From Glomus cerebriforme (taxonomy: Eukaryota; Glomeromycota; Glomeromycetes; Glomerales; Glomeraceae): 37,280 bases of DNA. Location of the stretch: positions 13,025-50,304 of the forward strand of contig QKYT01000781.1 in NCBI GenBank assembly GCA_003550305.1. The letters run 5' to 3'. This document shows positions 11,401 through 22,977 of this stretch, piece after piece. A program made the position numbers and the translations under genes. The first letter of the stretch is position 1; each line of letters starts with the position of its first letter. The notes beneath the pieces were generated by a model. It made no database searches, was not told where the DNA came from, and saw only the letters and a list, made by a program, of their open reading frames with translations.

Positions 11401-14400
11401 TTAATTAAATATTATTTAATTCATGTGCATTTTATCTTAATAATAATAGGCTGGAGGTGATCTAGGTAAAAAAAAAAAAAAAAAAAATCTATTATAATTT
11501 GAATAACTTACTATATTTATCAACTTGCGAGTGTTTTTTTTAATCATCAATATATTATAGATGGAGATGTATTTTTCGTTTGTTTCGATGAACGAATGTT
11601 AATAACAAAGAATGAGGACCCGATGAACTACAATCCTCCAAAAAGAAATGGATTAAAAAGACCGGTTGAAATTAATGATATTTGTGATTTCTTTAAAGAC
11701 TTTATGCTCAATGATCGACTTGGACAAATTGCTAATCTACATTTGGCCCATGCAGATTCTGATCCGGAAGGTGTTAAATCTGCGGAATGTATTGAATTAG
11801 CAGAATTGGTAAGAGAATATTTTATTTTTTATAATAATTTGATTGAGAATAATATTTAATATAATTTAAAATTATGATTAGTTTTCAAAAGCAGTTGACT
11901 TCAACAAAACTGGAGTTCCAGTATTAGGCGATATTTTACCTAAAGTTAACAAATATCCTGATTTTATGAAAATCAAACGCAAAGTTTCATATAAATCCGA
12001 AAAAGTGCTTGGCAAATTATACCGGAGTATTAAACTTGATGAACTTGAAAGTGGTCAAACATTAAAATATAAAAATATAATAAATCCTAGTGATGATTTT
12101 TTATTTGATGGGTACCAAAATTATATTGAAGAAGCTGTTGTTTGTCGTGACCGATATAATTGCGAAATTCGTAATCTGATGAAAAATTATAGAGTATATA
12201 CTGAAGCAGAAATTATGACAGCAGAATTATTAAGCGTATCATTTATTATTCATAACTTTCGTAAACAATTCTTGGTTGGAATGCAGGATACTAACGATAT
12301 AAATTATACATACGATTCATATGTACCAATTCCAATAAATGAGAAATCAAAGGCCAAAGCTTCAGCTTGGTATTACGTCACCTACAACTATTCTAAAGAA
12401 GATAATGAGACTGTTTTATTGAGTTTTCCCTGGGTTGTATCAGATATATTGTTAGCAATCCGTAAAAATAAAAAAGTTAATTTTGCTTCTGAAAAAACGG
12501 AAGAAATTAAACGGGAGGTATTAGATGACCTTCAGGCTAAAGTAATTGAAGAAAAGAACTACAAACAAGTTGGCCTTGCTTCTGAAAAAATGGAAGAAAT
12601 TAAACAAAAGGTAAATGATCTTCAGGCTAAAGTAATTGAAGAAAAGAACTACAAACAAGTTGGCCTTGCTTCTGAAAAAATGGAAGAAATTAAACAAAAG
12701 GTAAATGATCTTCAGGCTAAAGTAATTGAAGAAAAAGAAGCTTTCCGAAAGCAAATTAAACAAATTAAAGATAAATTAATATTGAATGCTCGATTTACGG
12801 AACTAATGAAAGAAGAAAGCAGCTTGCTTTATGAAGAAGATAAGTTATCTAGTATTAAAAATAAAAAAAAGGAGTTAAATCATCTCAAAAAAAAGATAGA
12901 TGTCCAAATACTTAAAATTAAATCCAGCACAGATGGACTGAGAAAGCAAATAAATAACGTGATAAAGGAAATAAATTTATTACAAAGACAAATAACAAAA
13001 GATAAAGAAAAGCTTCAACAACAAAATGAGCAACATATTGAGAAACTAGAAAAACAACTTACTATCCTCAACAGCCAATTAAAAGATAAAGAGGATTTTA
13101 TTAATAAACTTCAGCAACATATCGATTTATCATCTAAACAAGAAATAAAAGAAATAATTCAACGATTTAAATTAAATCATGGGTTATACTTGGACGGTTA
13201 TAGCATAAAACCTAGCAAAAAGGCTGTATTATGTGATGATGGTGAATTAAATTTGAATTTATATAAAGGAAAACCTTTTGTATATACTATTATAAATGAT
13301 CCTATAAGTTTTAATTCAAATGATAATATTGAACTTGATGAGACTTTACAACCATCAGATATATGTATTAATTTTCCAGTTGCTGAAACTTCGTATACTG
13401 CAGAATTATCAGAATCTTTCTCAAACTTTATGGATGATGATGCAGAAACATTAAAGCAAATTTATGGTCATTTATTTGCAAGAAAAATTCTAATCGGTGG
13501 TAAATTGTTTATCAACGATTTTAAATCTGCCACTTCAATACAAATTGATTTATTTAAATCTCTTTTAATTTGGGCATATGATTCAGCTAAATATAATAAA
13601 GAAAACCCATTTAATAATTTATCCATAATGAAGTTTTTTCCAAAAATAAGAACATTAGATGGGAAAAAGTTAGATAGTCCTTCAAAATTAGCCAATTGGA
13701 TGAATGATTTATATCAAAAGAATATAGCTAGTATAATTTCATATAATAATCTCGTTCCCATTTCTAAATCTATTTCTAATTTAAGATTTGGTTCACCATT
13801 AGTAGATGAAATACAGCCCGGAGTTGCTAATTTTAAAGAGAAATTAAGCTTAGAAGAGTGGGTAAAAGATTTGACATATGTTAATCTGACAAAATGGGTT
13901 AAAGAATTTCATCTTCTTCAAGGTCTAGTAATTAGCAAACATTTTGAATTTGAAAATAGCAAAAAGATTGCTATTAATTTTACTGATGTTCCTAGTGTAG
14001 ATTCAAGTGACAAGACTTATTTGAAAATGATAAAGCCAGCAACCAACTTAGAAGAATTTTTAATATCTAATGATACGAATAAATCTTTAGACAAAGACAC
14101 AAGCTTTTTATCATTGCTACCATTTATTAAAAAATCAGTTAAATCTGATGATTTAAGTTATGGAGATTATATACATTTTTTAGTAAAATGTGAGCAACAT
14201 AAAATTACATTAAATAAGGATAAAATTAAACCCTCAGAAGAATTTAAGCAAGCTATAGAAAAAGCACTTGAGAATATGAAACCATTTATAAATTTACAAA
14301 ATGTATTCAATGAATATGGATATTTTTATCCATTAAAAATAGTTTTAGGAAAATCTCTAAAAAAAATTTCATCGAATTCGCCATTTTCTAGTGATTTTAA

Positions 14401-17400
14401 AAAGGTTAATTTAAGAACATCATCATTTGGATCTCTAAATCCACTTTTAGATAATTTGAAATTTTCATATCTTTTAACTTATAGAGGAAATATTATTGAA
14501 AAGAATGATTTATATAATTGGATTCAAAATTCGTATAATTTAGAAATTATTAAATTTGGTAAAATAATTTCTTTATATGATATTCTCGAAGTTGAACAAC
14601 AGAAGAAAATAAATATTGTTTTAAATAAACAAGATGATTTCAAAATTATAATGACGGGAATTGTTAACTTGAAAGACTTGAATAATAATAATACTGAACA
14701 TTATAAACGAATAAATATAAAACCACCATTGGAAGATGAAAATTATGAGGTTTTTGGGTTAGTTATTTCAAAAAATAACTTAAAATCAGAAGATTTCTTA
14801 ATCCGATTTGGATTATATGACCTTAATGGATTTTCTGCAATGATAAGAACTTTAGAGAATTCAAATATTAATGCTACAGAAATAAAAGAATGTTATATTT
14901 TGTGGATGATTATTGGAAATCCTTTAAAATTGTCAGTATTTAGTCCAAAGAACAGAGAATTAGAAGTTAATTGTATCAAAGAATCTATTACATTACAACC
15001 TGATAATTCTTATTATTCGATCAAATCTTCTGCCCGACTATCTCAAGGAGATACAGTTTTTGTTAATATTTATTGTTCAACAACAAATTATGAACTTATT
15101 AATATCAAGTTAATTGGTTGGTCAAATAATTGCATTTATTTTCGAATATTCAAATCTATTTATAAAAATTCACATTTAAATATTTCAAACCCAAGTATAA
15201 TAATTTCTGACAGTGATGAGGACGATAGTGATTCTTTGACAAATATTAAAACAAACATCATTATAGATATACGGATGTGTATTTTATCTTCAGAATACAA
15301 AATTTTGGGAATTGATAATAAAGAAGGAGGTTGTCATTTAGACTTAGTCGGGTATACACTAACAAAAGAAAATTTTAGCAAAAGATCATCAGGGGAAAAT
15401 CCAATTTCCACGAAAATAGATAGTAAAGTTGGAGTGCTTAGTATGACATCAACTAATGAAATTTCACAAGGTATGATAAAATTGGTGATTCAAAAAGTAT
15501 TATTTAATTGACTAATATAATTTTAAAATAAATTTAGAAGTTGTTTTCGAATCAGTAAAAAACTTATCATCTAAACAACAAATAATTCAACAATTTAAAT
15601 TGAATCATGGATTATACTTGGATGGTTTTAACATAAAACCTAGCGAAAAGGCTGTATTATATGATGATGGTGAATTGAATTTGAGTTTGTACAAAGGAAA
15701 ACCTTTTGTATATACTATTATAAACGATGCAAATGATGATATTGAACTTGATGAGACTTTACAACCATCAGATATATGTATTAATTTTCCAATTGTCGAA
15801 ATTATTTATACCGCAGATTTATCGGAATCTTTTTCAAACTTTATGGATGATGATGCAGAAACATTAAACCAAACTTATGGTCATTTATTTGCAAGAAAAA
15901 TTTTAATCGGTGGTAAATTATTTATCAACGATTTTAAAGCTTCCACTTCGGTAAAAATTGATTTATTTAAATCATTTTTAACTTGGGCGTATGATTTAGC
16001 TAAATATAATAAAGAAAACCCATTTAATAGTTTATCCGTCATGAAGTTTTTTCCAAAAATAAGAACATTAGATGGGAAAAAGTTAGATAGTCCTTCAAAA
16101 TTAGCCAATTGGATGAATGGTTTATATCAAAAGAATATAGCCGGTATAATTTCTTATAATAATCTCGTTCCCATTTCTAAATCTATTTCTAAATTAAGAT
16201 TTGATTCATCATCAGTGGATGAAATACAACTTGGAGTTGCTAATTTTAAAGAGAAATTAAGCTTAGAAGAGTGGGTTAAAGACTTGACATATGTTAATCT
16301 GACAAAATGGGTTAAAGAATTTCATCTTCTTCAAGGTCTAGTAATTAATAAACATTTTGAATTTGGACATAGCAAGAAGATTGCTATTAAATTTACTGAT
16401 ATTCCTAATGTAAATTCGAGTAATAAGACTTGTTTGGAAATGATAAAGCCAGCAACCACCTTAGAAGAATTTTTAATATCTAATGATACAAATAAATCTT
16501 TAGACGAAGACTTTTTACCATTGTTACAATTTATTAAAAAATCAGTTAAATCTGATGATTTAAATTATGGAAATTTTATACATTTTTTAGTAAAATGTGA
16601 ACAACATAAAATTACATTGAATAAGGATGATATTAAACCCTCAGAAGAATTTAAGAGAGCTATAGATAAAGCACTTGAAAATATGAGACCATTTATAGAT
16701 TTACAAAATGTATTCAATGAGTATGGGTATTTTTATCCATTAAAAATAGGCTTAGGAAAATCTCTTAAACATATTTCATTGAATTCAAAATTCTCTAGTG
16801 ATTTTAAAAAGGTTAATTTAAGAACATCATCATCTGGATCTTTAAATTCGCTCTTAGATAATTTGGAAATTTCATATCTTTTAACACAAAAAGGAAACAT
16901 TATTGAAAAGAATGATTTATATAATTGGATTCAAAATACACATAATTTAGAAATTATTAAATTTAATAAAATAATTTCTTTATACGATATTCTTGATTCG
17001 GGACAACAGAAGAAAATAAATATTGTTTTAAATGAACAAGATGATTTTAAAATTATAATGACAGGAATTGTTGATTTGAAAGACTTGAATAATGAAAATA
17101 CTGAGCATTATAAGCGAATAAATATAATTCCATCATTGGAAGATGAAAATTATGAGGTTTTTGGATCAGTTATTTCAAAAAATAACTTAAAATCAGAAGA
17201 TTTCTTAGTCCGATTTGGAATATATGACTTTAATGGATTTTCTGCAATGATAAAAACTTTAAAGGATTCAAATACTGATATTACAGAATGTGATATTTTT
17301 TGGATGGTTATTGGAAATCCTTCAAAGTTGTCGGTATTTAGCCCAAAGAACAGAGAATTAAAAGTTAATTGTATCAAAGAACCTATTACATTACAGCCTG

Positions 17401-17762
17401 ATAATTCTTATTATTCGATCAAAACTTCTGGCCAACTATCTCAAGGAGATACAGTTTTTGTTAATATTTATTGTTCAACAACAAATTATGAACTTATTAA
17501 TATCAGGTTAATTGGTTGGTCAAAGAATTGCATTTATTTTCGATTAGTCAAACCTAAGAACGATAGTGATTCTTTGACAAATATTAAGACAAACATCATT
17601 ATAGATATACGGATGTGTATTTTATCTTCAGAATACAAAATTTTGGGAATTGATAATAAAGAAGGAGGTTGTCATTTAGACTTAGTCGGGTATACACTAA
17701 CAAAAGAAAATTTAATAATCATCAACGACCCAATTTTCGCGGAAATAGATAATAAAGTTTGA
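8438..17762 (+). CDS. RNA-dependent RNA polymerase fused to coiled coil and two MACPF-like modules
   Basis: Ten exons (8438-10023, 10086-10217, 10311-10434, 10495-10824, 10904-11165, 11234-11367, 11450-11465, 11561-11808, 11882-15470, 15538-17762) sum to 8,646 nt, or 2,881 aa, all in phase. Residues 1-65 are RRM-like. Cell-type (QDE-1/RDR) RdRP hallmarks follow in order: TPTKIYF...SNRILR (~417), AFSSSQLRE...CWFVAS (~498), MGDFS (529), HGCGKIS (574-580), LNRQIISLLSTL (659), FGVIDETG (~765), RNSYLHPGD (815-823), AGGDLDGD with catalytic Asp 860/862/864, and SAWYYVTY...FPWVVSD (~1105-1132). Residues ~1143-1372 are a long coiled coil with 30-residue repeats. Two ~720-aa MACPF-like modules follow (from ~1373 and ~2151). 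RdRP and module 1 lie in one 3.6-kb exon, so the fusion does not depend on splicing. RDRs make dsRNA for RNA silencing. What the tail does is unknown. Confidence 0.9.
11450..11465 (+). other. 16-nt micro-exon carrying part of the RdRP active site
   Basis: The exon GCTGGAGGTGATCTAG is flanked by TAG upstream (intron 11368-11449) and GTAAAA downstream (intron 11466-11560). It encodes Ala-Gly-Gly-Asp-Leu plus the first base of the next Asp codon. The catalytic DLDGD loop forms only when it is joined to GACGGAGAT-equivalent sequence at 11561. Skipping it removes 16 nt and destroys both the frame and the active site. The downstream intron begins with about 20 consecutive A. Confidence 0.92.
12530..12736 (+). 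repeat. 90-bp tandem repeat in the coiled-coil coding region
   Basis: A 90-bp unit (30 codons) is repeated essentially without change at period 90. One diverged copy lies upstream from about 12476. Each unit encodes a heptad-like segment beginning GLASEKMEEIKQKVNDLQAK. The frame is preserved, so the repeat number would set the coiled-coil length between polymerase and MACPF-like modules. Confidence 0.92.
13138..15470 (+). other. MACPF-like module 1 of the RdRP fusion
   Basis: About 770 residues starting at FKLNHGLYLDGYSIKPS. It contains two MACPF-signature-like motifs about 285 residues apart: YGHLFARKILIGG (residues 1472-1484) and YGYFYPLKIVLGK (1756-1768). Each is followed by a Trp-containing helix and an IISYNNLVPIS or IISLYDIL block, as in MACPF domains. 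That suggests two MACPF-like units per module. A WMIIG motif near the end matches WMVIG in the stand-alone proteins, tying all five modules in the window together. The exact InterPro family is not asserted. Confidence 0.75.
15564..17762 (+). other. MACPF-like module 2 of the RdRP fusion (tandem duplicate)
   Basis: A near-copy of module 1 in the last exon, with YGHLFARKILIGG at residues 2254-2266. It lacks a few residues after the YTIIND segment and a Ser/Asp-rich stretch near the end, but is otherwise collinear. The frame has no Met near its beginning and joins upstream only through the intron 15471-15537 (CAAG|GTATGA ... TTTAG|AAG). The stop is TGA at 17760-17762. Confidence 0.8.
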
Positions 17763-18452
17763 GTAGAGTAGAGAGATGGATATGAATTAATATTTTTCTC
17801 AAATTTTAATATGTAATTAAATTTCCAATAAAACGCTGAGGGCCTTAAAAAAGATTCCCATTTACAAGACTATATTATTTGGTAATTTCAAAAAATTTCG
17901 AACATTGAATAACCTTAATATGTCATATTTTAATATTATTAACATATTCGAGAAATAGCATTCTATTACTAAAATTATAATTTACTCTAATTCTGAAAAT
18001 AATCATTTATTTAACTTTTTTTGGGTAATTATTTACACAATGATTGCACAAACAATAAAAAAAACGTGTTTAAATACTGATGCGTATTAATAGTTGGCGC
18101 AGCATAAAGCGACCAATAATTTTTTTAAATTTTTATGCTACAAATTTTACGTTTCGCTTTGGTGTTTTGACGTGCAAAAATGGCGAAAAAAGTATAAAAT
18201 TGGAACTTGTTTTGAATATCAAAAGTGTCTATATTGGGAAGACTTGAAAAAGAAATATGTAAATGCAAAAAATGGCTAAACCAACGGAACTAAAAAATAG
18301 AACAGAACAATGATAATATAAATAAACATTCCATTCCTGAATAAATAGCCAACCCTCTCATTCTGATTAAGTTGTCTCATTGTCATTCAAATGATTAGTT
18401 TCATTCTTCCTTATTTTAATCTAAAATATAAATTATAAAATTAACAATCATG
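17763..18452. other. Convergent intergenic region, no gene seen
   Basis: AT-rich spacer holding the 3' ends of the RdRP fusion (+) and the TKL kinase (-). A short Lys/Cys-rich open frame at 18094-18279 has no methionine start or recognisable domain, and is treated as chance or debris. Possible poly(A) signals (AATAAA) lie at 17828 (+) and, on the minus strand, downstream of the kinase stop. Confidence 0.55.
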
Positions 18453-20182
18453 TTAGCATAATAAAGTTATTATAAAAGTTGAAAATTTACCATCTTCGTT
18501 AATTTTAAACTGAAGGATATCGATTTTCTGACTTTCTATCAAATGAAATAAAATATATTAATTTAAATATTTTTTTTCAAATAAATAAAAATTTAATTAC
18601 GAATATTCCATGCTTATAATACTACCATCATTAATTTTCAATTTAGCAAAATTAATAAAATAAAATCCATTAAATAATTTTAATTTTTTTTTTGAATAAA
18701 TAAAAGATTATTTACCAGAATATTCCGTGCTTATAATATTATCAAATTGTTTATAATAATCATCTGAATTTTTTGGTTCAGGAAGATTATTAAAATTAAG
18801 TAATCTGCTTGTATAAATAGCTTCGGAATGTGTTTCGTATGATAAATTGGTAGAAGGAATATTAGTTTGTAATTTATTATTGATTTCATCTGCTGCTTCG
18901 ATTTGTTGTTTCAATTCAGTTTCTTCAAAGTGATCAAGTTCAACATCCCATCGAATTAAAATATCACAAATTTCATCTGATGATGGTCGATTTAATGGAT
19001 TTGCATCTAAGCAACTTTTGATTAAATGCACGATCAATTGGGGCACTTTAATATTAAACATTGGTCTAAGTCCTATGCAGATTTTTAATGCTAAATTTTC
19101 ATCATGGCTTACATTATGGTATGGAGGTAATCCAGAAATTACTTCATACATAATTATACCAAAACTATAAATATCAGTAGCTTTGGTATAATTTTGTCCT
19201 CTTAAAATTTCAGGATCAATATAAGGTAAAACACCATAAACTCTTTTTGTTGTATTTTCTAATGCATTATAATCTGCTGGTTTGCATAATCCCATATCAG
19301 TTATACAAGCATAATCCCGAAACTTTAGTATATTGCCAATATGTAAATCTCGATGAATGATTTCATGTTTATGAATTTGATAAATCCCATATGCAATGTA
19401 ATATAAATCATGAATCTTATCTTTCCAACTTAATTTATTATAATATACATCTAAATAATTTCGTAAATTTCCATAATCTGCATATTCTGTAACAAACATA
19501 TAATTTTTTGTGTCTGGATCTTGAGTTATCCCATAGAATCTAATAATAGAAGAATAAGAATCATCATCCATAACTTTATGATGTGCCGTAATCTATATTA
19601 TACATTTTTAAAAAATACATTAGTAAAAATCATATTTCAAAATTCATTAAATGATAATTTAATTTATACCTCATTGATAAATTCTAATGTAACATTTCTC
19701 GAATTATTTAAACTTTTCAGAGATACGGGCTTATTGGAATACAAACGATACCAATTCTGATTTTCATTATCCCAATAACTTATATATCCATCAATCCAAT
19801 TTGCTTTATACACTTTGCCAAACCCGCCTTTTGCAATATATCTAATATTATTAAATCTATCATAAGGTATCCACTCTAATACATTTTCAGAATAATTTGC
19901 TGATAGCTGAATATGTAGAATAAATTGGTCAATATCATCATTACCACTAGTCCAATTTTTGAAATTTTGTTGAAAATGTTTTGCATTACATGCGTTACAC
20001 CACATAAATCCGGTATTAGGTTGTTTGCATTCTTTACATAAACCATATATCTTATAACGTTCTTTTAATTCTTCATTTAATATTAGTTTATCAATTAACA
20101 ATTTTTGTTCTTCAGTTAAATAATCATGTTTAAAATCTTTTATTTGTTCAAATACATCGTCACTGAGATATTTTTGTTCCAT
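18453..20182 (-). CDS. TKL-type protein kinase with N-terminal zinc-ribbon-like segment
   Basis: Exons 20182-19670, 19592-18716 and 18535-18453 join in phase to 490 aa. Four cysteines at 49, 52, 62 and 65 (CKEC...CNAC) form a probable zinc ribbon, followed by AKHFQQNFKNW. The kinase domain is complete: glycine loop KGGFGKV (~118-124), Lys156 in VSLK, HRDLHIGN (251-258), DMG at 270-272 (Met for Phe, metal-binding Asp kept), YGVLPYIDPE, and LNRPS near the end of the C-lobe. It is the only kinase in the window with a classical HRD, so it is probably active. The last exon is a choice: splicing TATTCTG|GTAAAT to TAG|AAAGTC gives EYSESQKIDILQFKINEDG, while reading through gives an earlier stop at 18708. 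A further intron from 18486 would instead end the protein near 18417. Substrates are unknown. Confidence 0.87.
18541..18740 (-). repeat. Intronic ~80-bp tandem duplication with a decoy exon end
   Basis: Segments 18541-18622 and 18658-18740 are diverged copies of each other. Each has an AT-rich stretch containing AAATAAATAAAA followed by the exon-end block coding IIS(T/M)EYS on the minus strand. Only the 18718-18740 copy sits at the used exon boundary. The other lies inside the last intron, with GTAATT after its TATTC. Confidence 0.6.
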
Positions 20183-22977
20183 AACGTTACAAAATTACAG
20201 AGAAAAAAATAATACAATTATTTAAATTTTTTTTTTTTTAAAAAAGGAAATTCTTATTTTACTTTGGCAAATTTTGTGTATCATTTTAGTGTAACTTTCA
20301 AAATCATGTGCATTACGCTAACCTTATCTGTTTTTGTCATGCTTTTTAAAATGATGAAAATCATGTGGTTGATTAAATTATTTTTTTTTTTGTATTGAAT
20401 GATTATTCAAATTGAGTATATTTTGCTTCACGAAATTTTTTTTTTTTAATTTGTTGCAATATTAAAAACATTTCACGCGTAAAAAAAAATAACATAAATA
20501 GGCAAATAATTGTGAATATTCTTGACGCAACTGATCCAAATTCTGGAAATTTCTAAATTATCATTCTTAATATGACCATGTATATGTTTTTTTTAAAAAA
20601 AAGTTTATGAACTATTCTCGATAAAAAAATTCTTTTAAAAAAATAATTAAAAAATTTGAATGATTTTTGTTTAAGTCAAATCGTCTACACCAGTATGTCT
20701 TTTGCATTTTGACTACTTAGTATTTATTTATTTTAGTTTGAAAACTAATTAAGATAGTCTAAAAAAAAATAATAAATAAGAATCGTAATTACTTTAAGTA
20801 TTCAATCGTATATTGAAGATTTCTAAAAATTATTCACGAACATAACCCAATATCATTTTACAATAGAATTTATGATCGTCAAAAAAATTTAATACTAAAC
20901 AAAATGTTTCTATTTGCCACAATAACAAATAATCATTGTATTGATTGTAATGATTGTAATAACAATAATAAATTCGGGACAATCCTACAGTATGTACGAA
21001 ATTTAACCAAGCTAGTAAATTTTAAATGTTTAACGTCTCAAACTATCATCTAAGGCTGGGTTAGTTTGGGACATGGTCAAGTTTCTGATATAAGGTTTTC
21101 CCAAGTTTGATTTGGAACATGGTAAAGTTTGGGCTACAACACGTCCATTGAAGATAAAGATGAAGAAGTGATCAACTGAGAATATGTAAATTTTATCAAT
21201 AAGCAAAATGAAATGAAAAAAATTTAATGGATGAAATGAATGAAAAGTAGCTTATTTTCGTTGGACTCATAAAAATAGACTTTTTTTGTTTGTCAATCAA
21301 TCATTTCTAGAAGTATTTTTTTTTTTTTGTTATATAAATCAATCTCTTTATCTTTTGTGGATTGAATTTGAAACCAAATCCATTTTATGTGATCTGCTAC
21401 ATTACTGAAATTAACTCGCCTGGCGTAACGGTCTGTAGTATTAGATTTTTAGAGTAATGTGTTTTTAATTTTTAGAAAATTAAAATATTATATTTTTTTA
21501 AAAAAAAAATCAATCCATTCTTGAAGAGATTATTTTCATAAATAATCAATTGTATGTATAATGATAATATTTTCTCTCTAATTAGATAAATAAATAAAAA
21601 AATTTTTTATTACTCGATAAAAATTAAAGTATAAAAAAAAAAAATATAAACACATCTAAGAATCTTATAAATTTTTATCTGAATCTCTATATTTCTTAAA
21701 ATTCCGTGAATTTGCGAAAAATCTATGCAAATCGATGAGTAATTATGCTTTAATACAAATTCTTACGGGATTCTTTTTGCCAAATACATAAATAATTGAT
21801 CATTATTCTTTCCAATCCATGTAGTATTGTAATCCGAGAATTTTTTCTTGTAAAGTCTTTATAATCCAAAAAGACCATATAAACAATTTTAAAATAAAAA
21901 ATGGATAAAATACTTACTATTTGTTCTTTGAATCCATTTGGTAATTTTATATTACAATTAAATAGTATTTACAAAAACTATACTTAATTTTTTTTTAGAA
22001 TTTTCAAAACAGCTTTCATCAATATTTTTATTTTTATTAAATCATTTAAAGTTGTGATTTCTTTCAAAATTATACGTAATTTCCTTTTAACAGAATTTTT
22101 GAACACATCGAAAGAAATATCTATTTTTAAACAATAATCAGAAATTTGATTAATTTACAATGGAAAGTTATGAATGTTAATGTTATTTTTACAAAATTCG
22201 ACTAAATTATAATCAATAATTTAATTTAGTATACAACTAATTTTCATTTTATCATAATCATACATCTGAAATTCTAGATTTTATGGTTTCGTTGTTTAGT
22301 GAATATTTTTATATCACATCAGCCTAACTTGTTTAAGACTTAATTACTCCGTAAATTATTAGGTATCTAATAATATGCATCGCGTGCAGTTAGAAATTAA
22401 AAGTTTCTGATTCAAAAATTTAACATTTAACATATTTTTATATTTTGTTTACAGCCAAGCATAATATGACTAATATTGAACCAAAGAAATCGATATAAAT
22501 AATTGAAATAAACTTAAACCCGAATAATACTTATTCACCTGTTATCATATATCATTTGTCTATAAAAAAGAAAAAAAGTATAATTTCGAAAATCAAATAC
22601 CAGATACTGAGCGCTATTATTGATCGCCAATAATTCGGGCCAGATTTATAGTTCCGGCCCGATTTATAATAGTTACAGGCCGGAACTATAAATCTGGCCC
22701 GAATTACTAATCGCTATAATTCCGTGCGTTATTTCTCATAAGGAAAATTTTTTCTTAATGTTTTCAAAAAAGCGTTATAATTTCATTTTTTTTAAAGTTG
22801 ATACTAAGAAATAAGAATGCCTAAATTAGTTACTGATCTTATCTAAATTATAGATTTAATGCTACCAAAGTATAATGAGAATGTACTACATTCCGAGTGT
22901 AACTTAAATATTCTCCTCAATGATATATCGTGTGACAAGGGAAGAAATTACTTTTTTTCTCTTTATTCCTTTTAAAG
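20183..22977. other. Gene-poor gap
   Basis: About 2.8 kb with no credible coding frame. It contains many homopolymer A/T runs and a 20-base imperfect direct repeat (TTTGGRACATGGTMAAGTTT) at 21065 and 21110. The 29-bp inverted repeat at 22631-22706 is listed separately. The left end should hold the promoter of the kinase at 18453-20182 and the right end that of the gene at 22978. No tRNA or other RNA gene was recognised. Confidence 0.55.
22631..22706. repeat. Perfect 29-bp inverted repeat with 18-nt loop
   Basis: The arms 22631-22659 and 22678-22706 are exact reverse complements, beginning TAATTCGGGCCAG. They enclose 18 nt at 22660-22677. The arms are GC-richer than their surroundings, and an inner GGCCYGATTTATA unit is also directly repeated. 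It could be a foldback or MITE core, or a stable hairpin if transcribed. It lies about 270 bp upstream of the broken MACPF-like gene. Confidence 0.9.

Noticed and set aside
12530..12736. CRISPR-like or other array
   Set aside because: The 90-bp units are contiguous, without spacers, in a coding exon of a eukaryotic gene.
12521..12763. Antisense open frame with repeated Phe/Leu-rich units
   Set aside because: It is the exact antisense of the 90-bp coiled-coil repeat and gives low-complexity hydrophobic text. The sense frame is far better supported.
15881..16108. Pair of antisense 75-aa frames (also 13468-13695)
   Set aside because: They mirror each other only because the sense MACPF-like modules are duplicated; no start context or domain.
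15600..17762. Module 2 as an independent gene
   Set aside because: No ATG near its beginning, and the preceding 67-nt intron joins it to module 1 exactly in phase.
18094..18279. 61-aa Lys/Cys-rich frame
   Set aside because: Starts with TTG, has no recognisable domain and lies in a convergent spacer.
21050..21140. Possible tRNA or small RNA gene in the gap
   Set aside because: No A/B box or cloverleaf found; only a short imperfect direct repeat.
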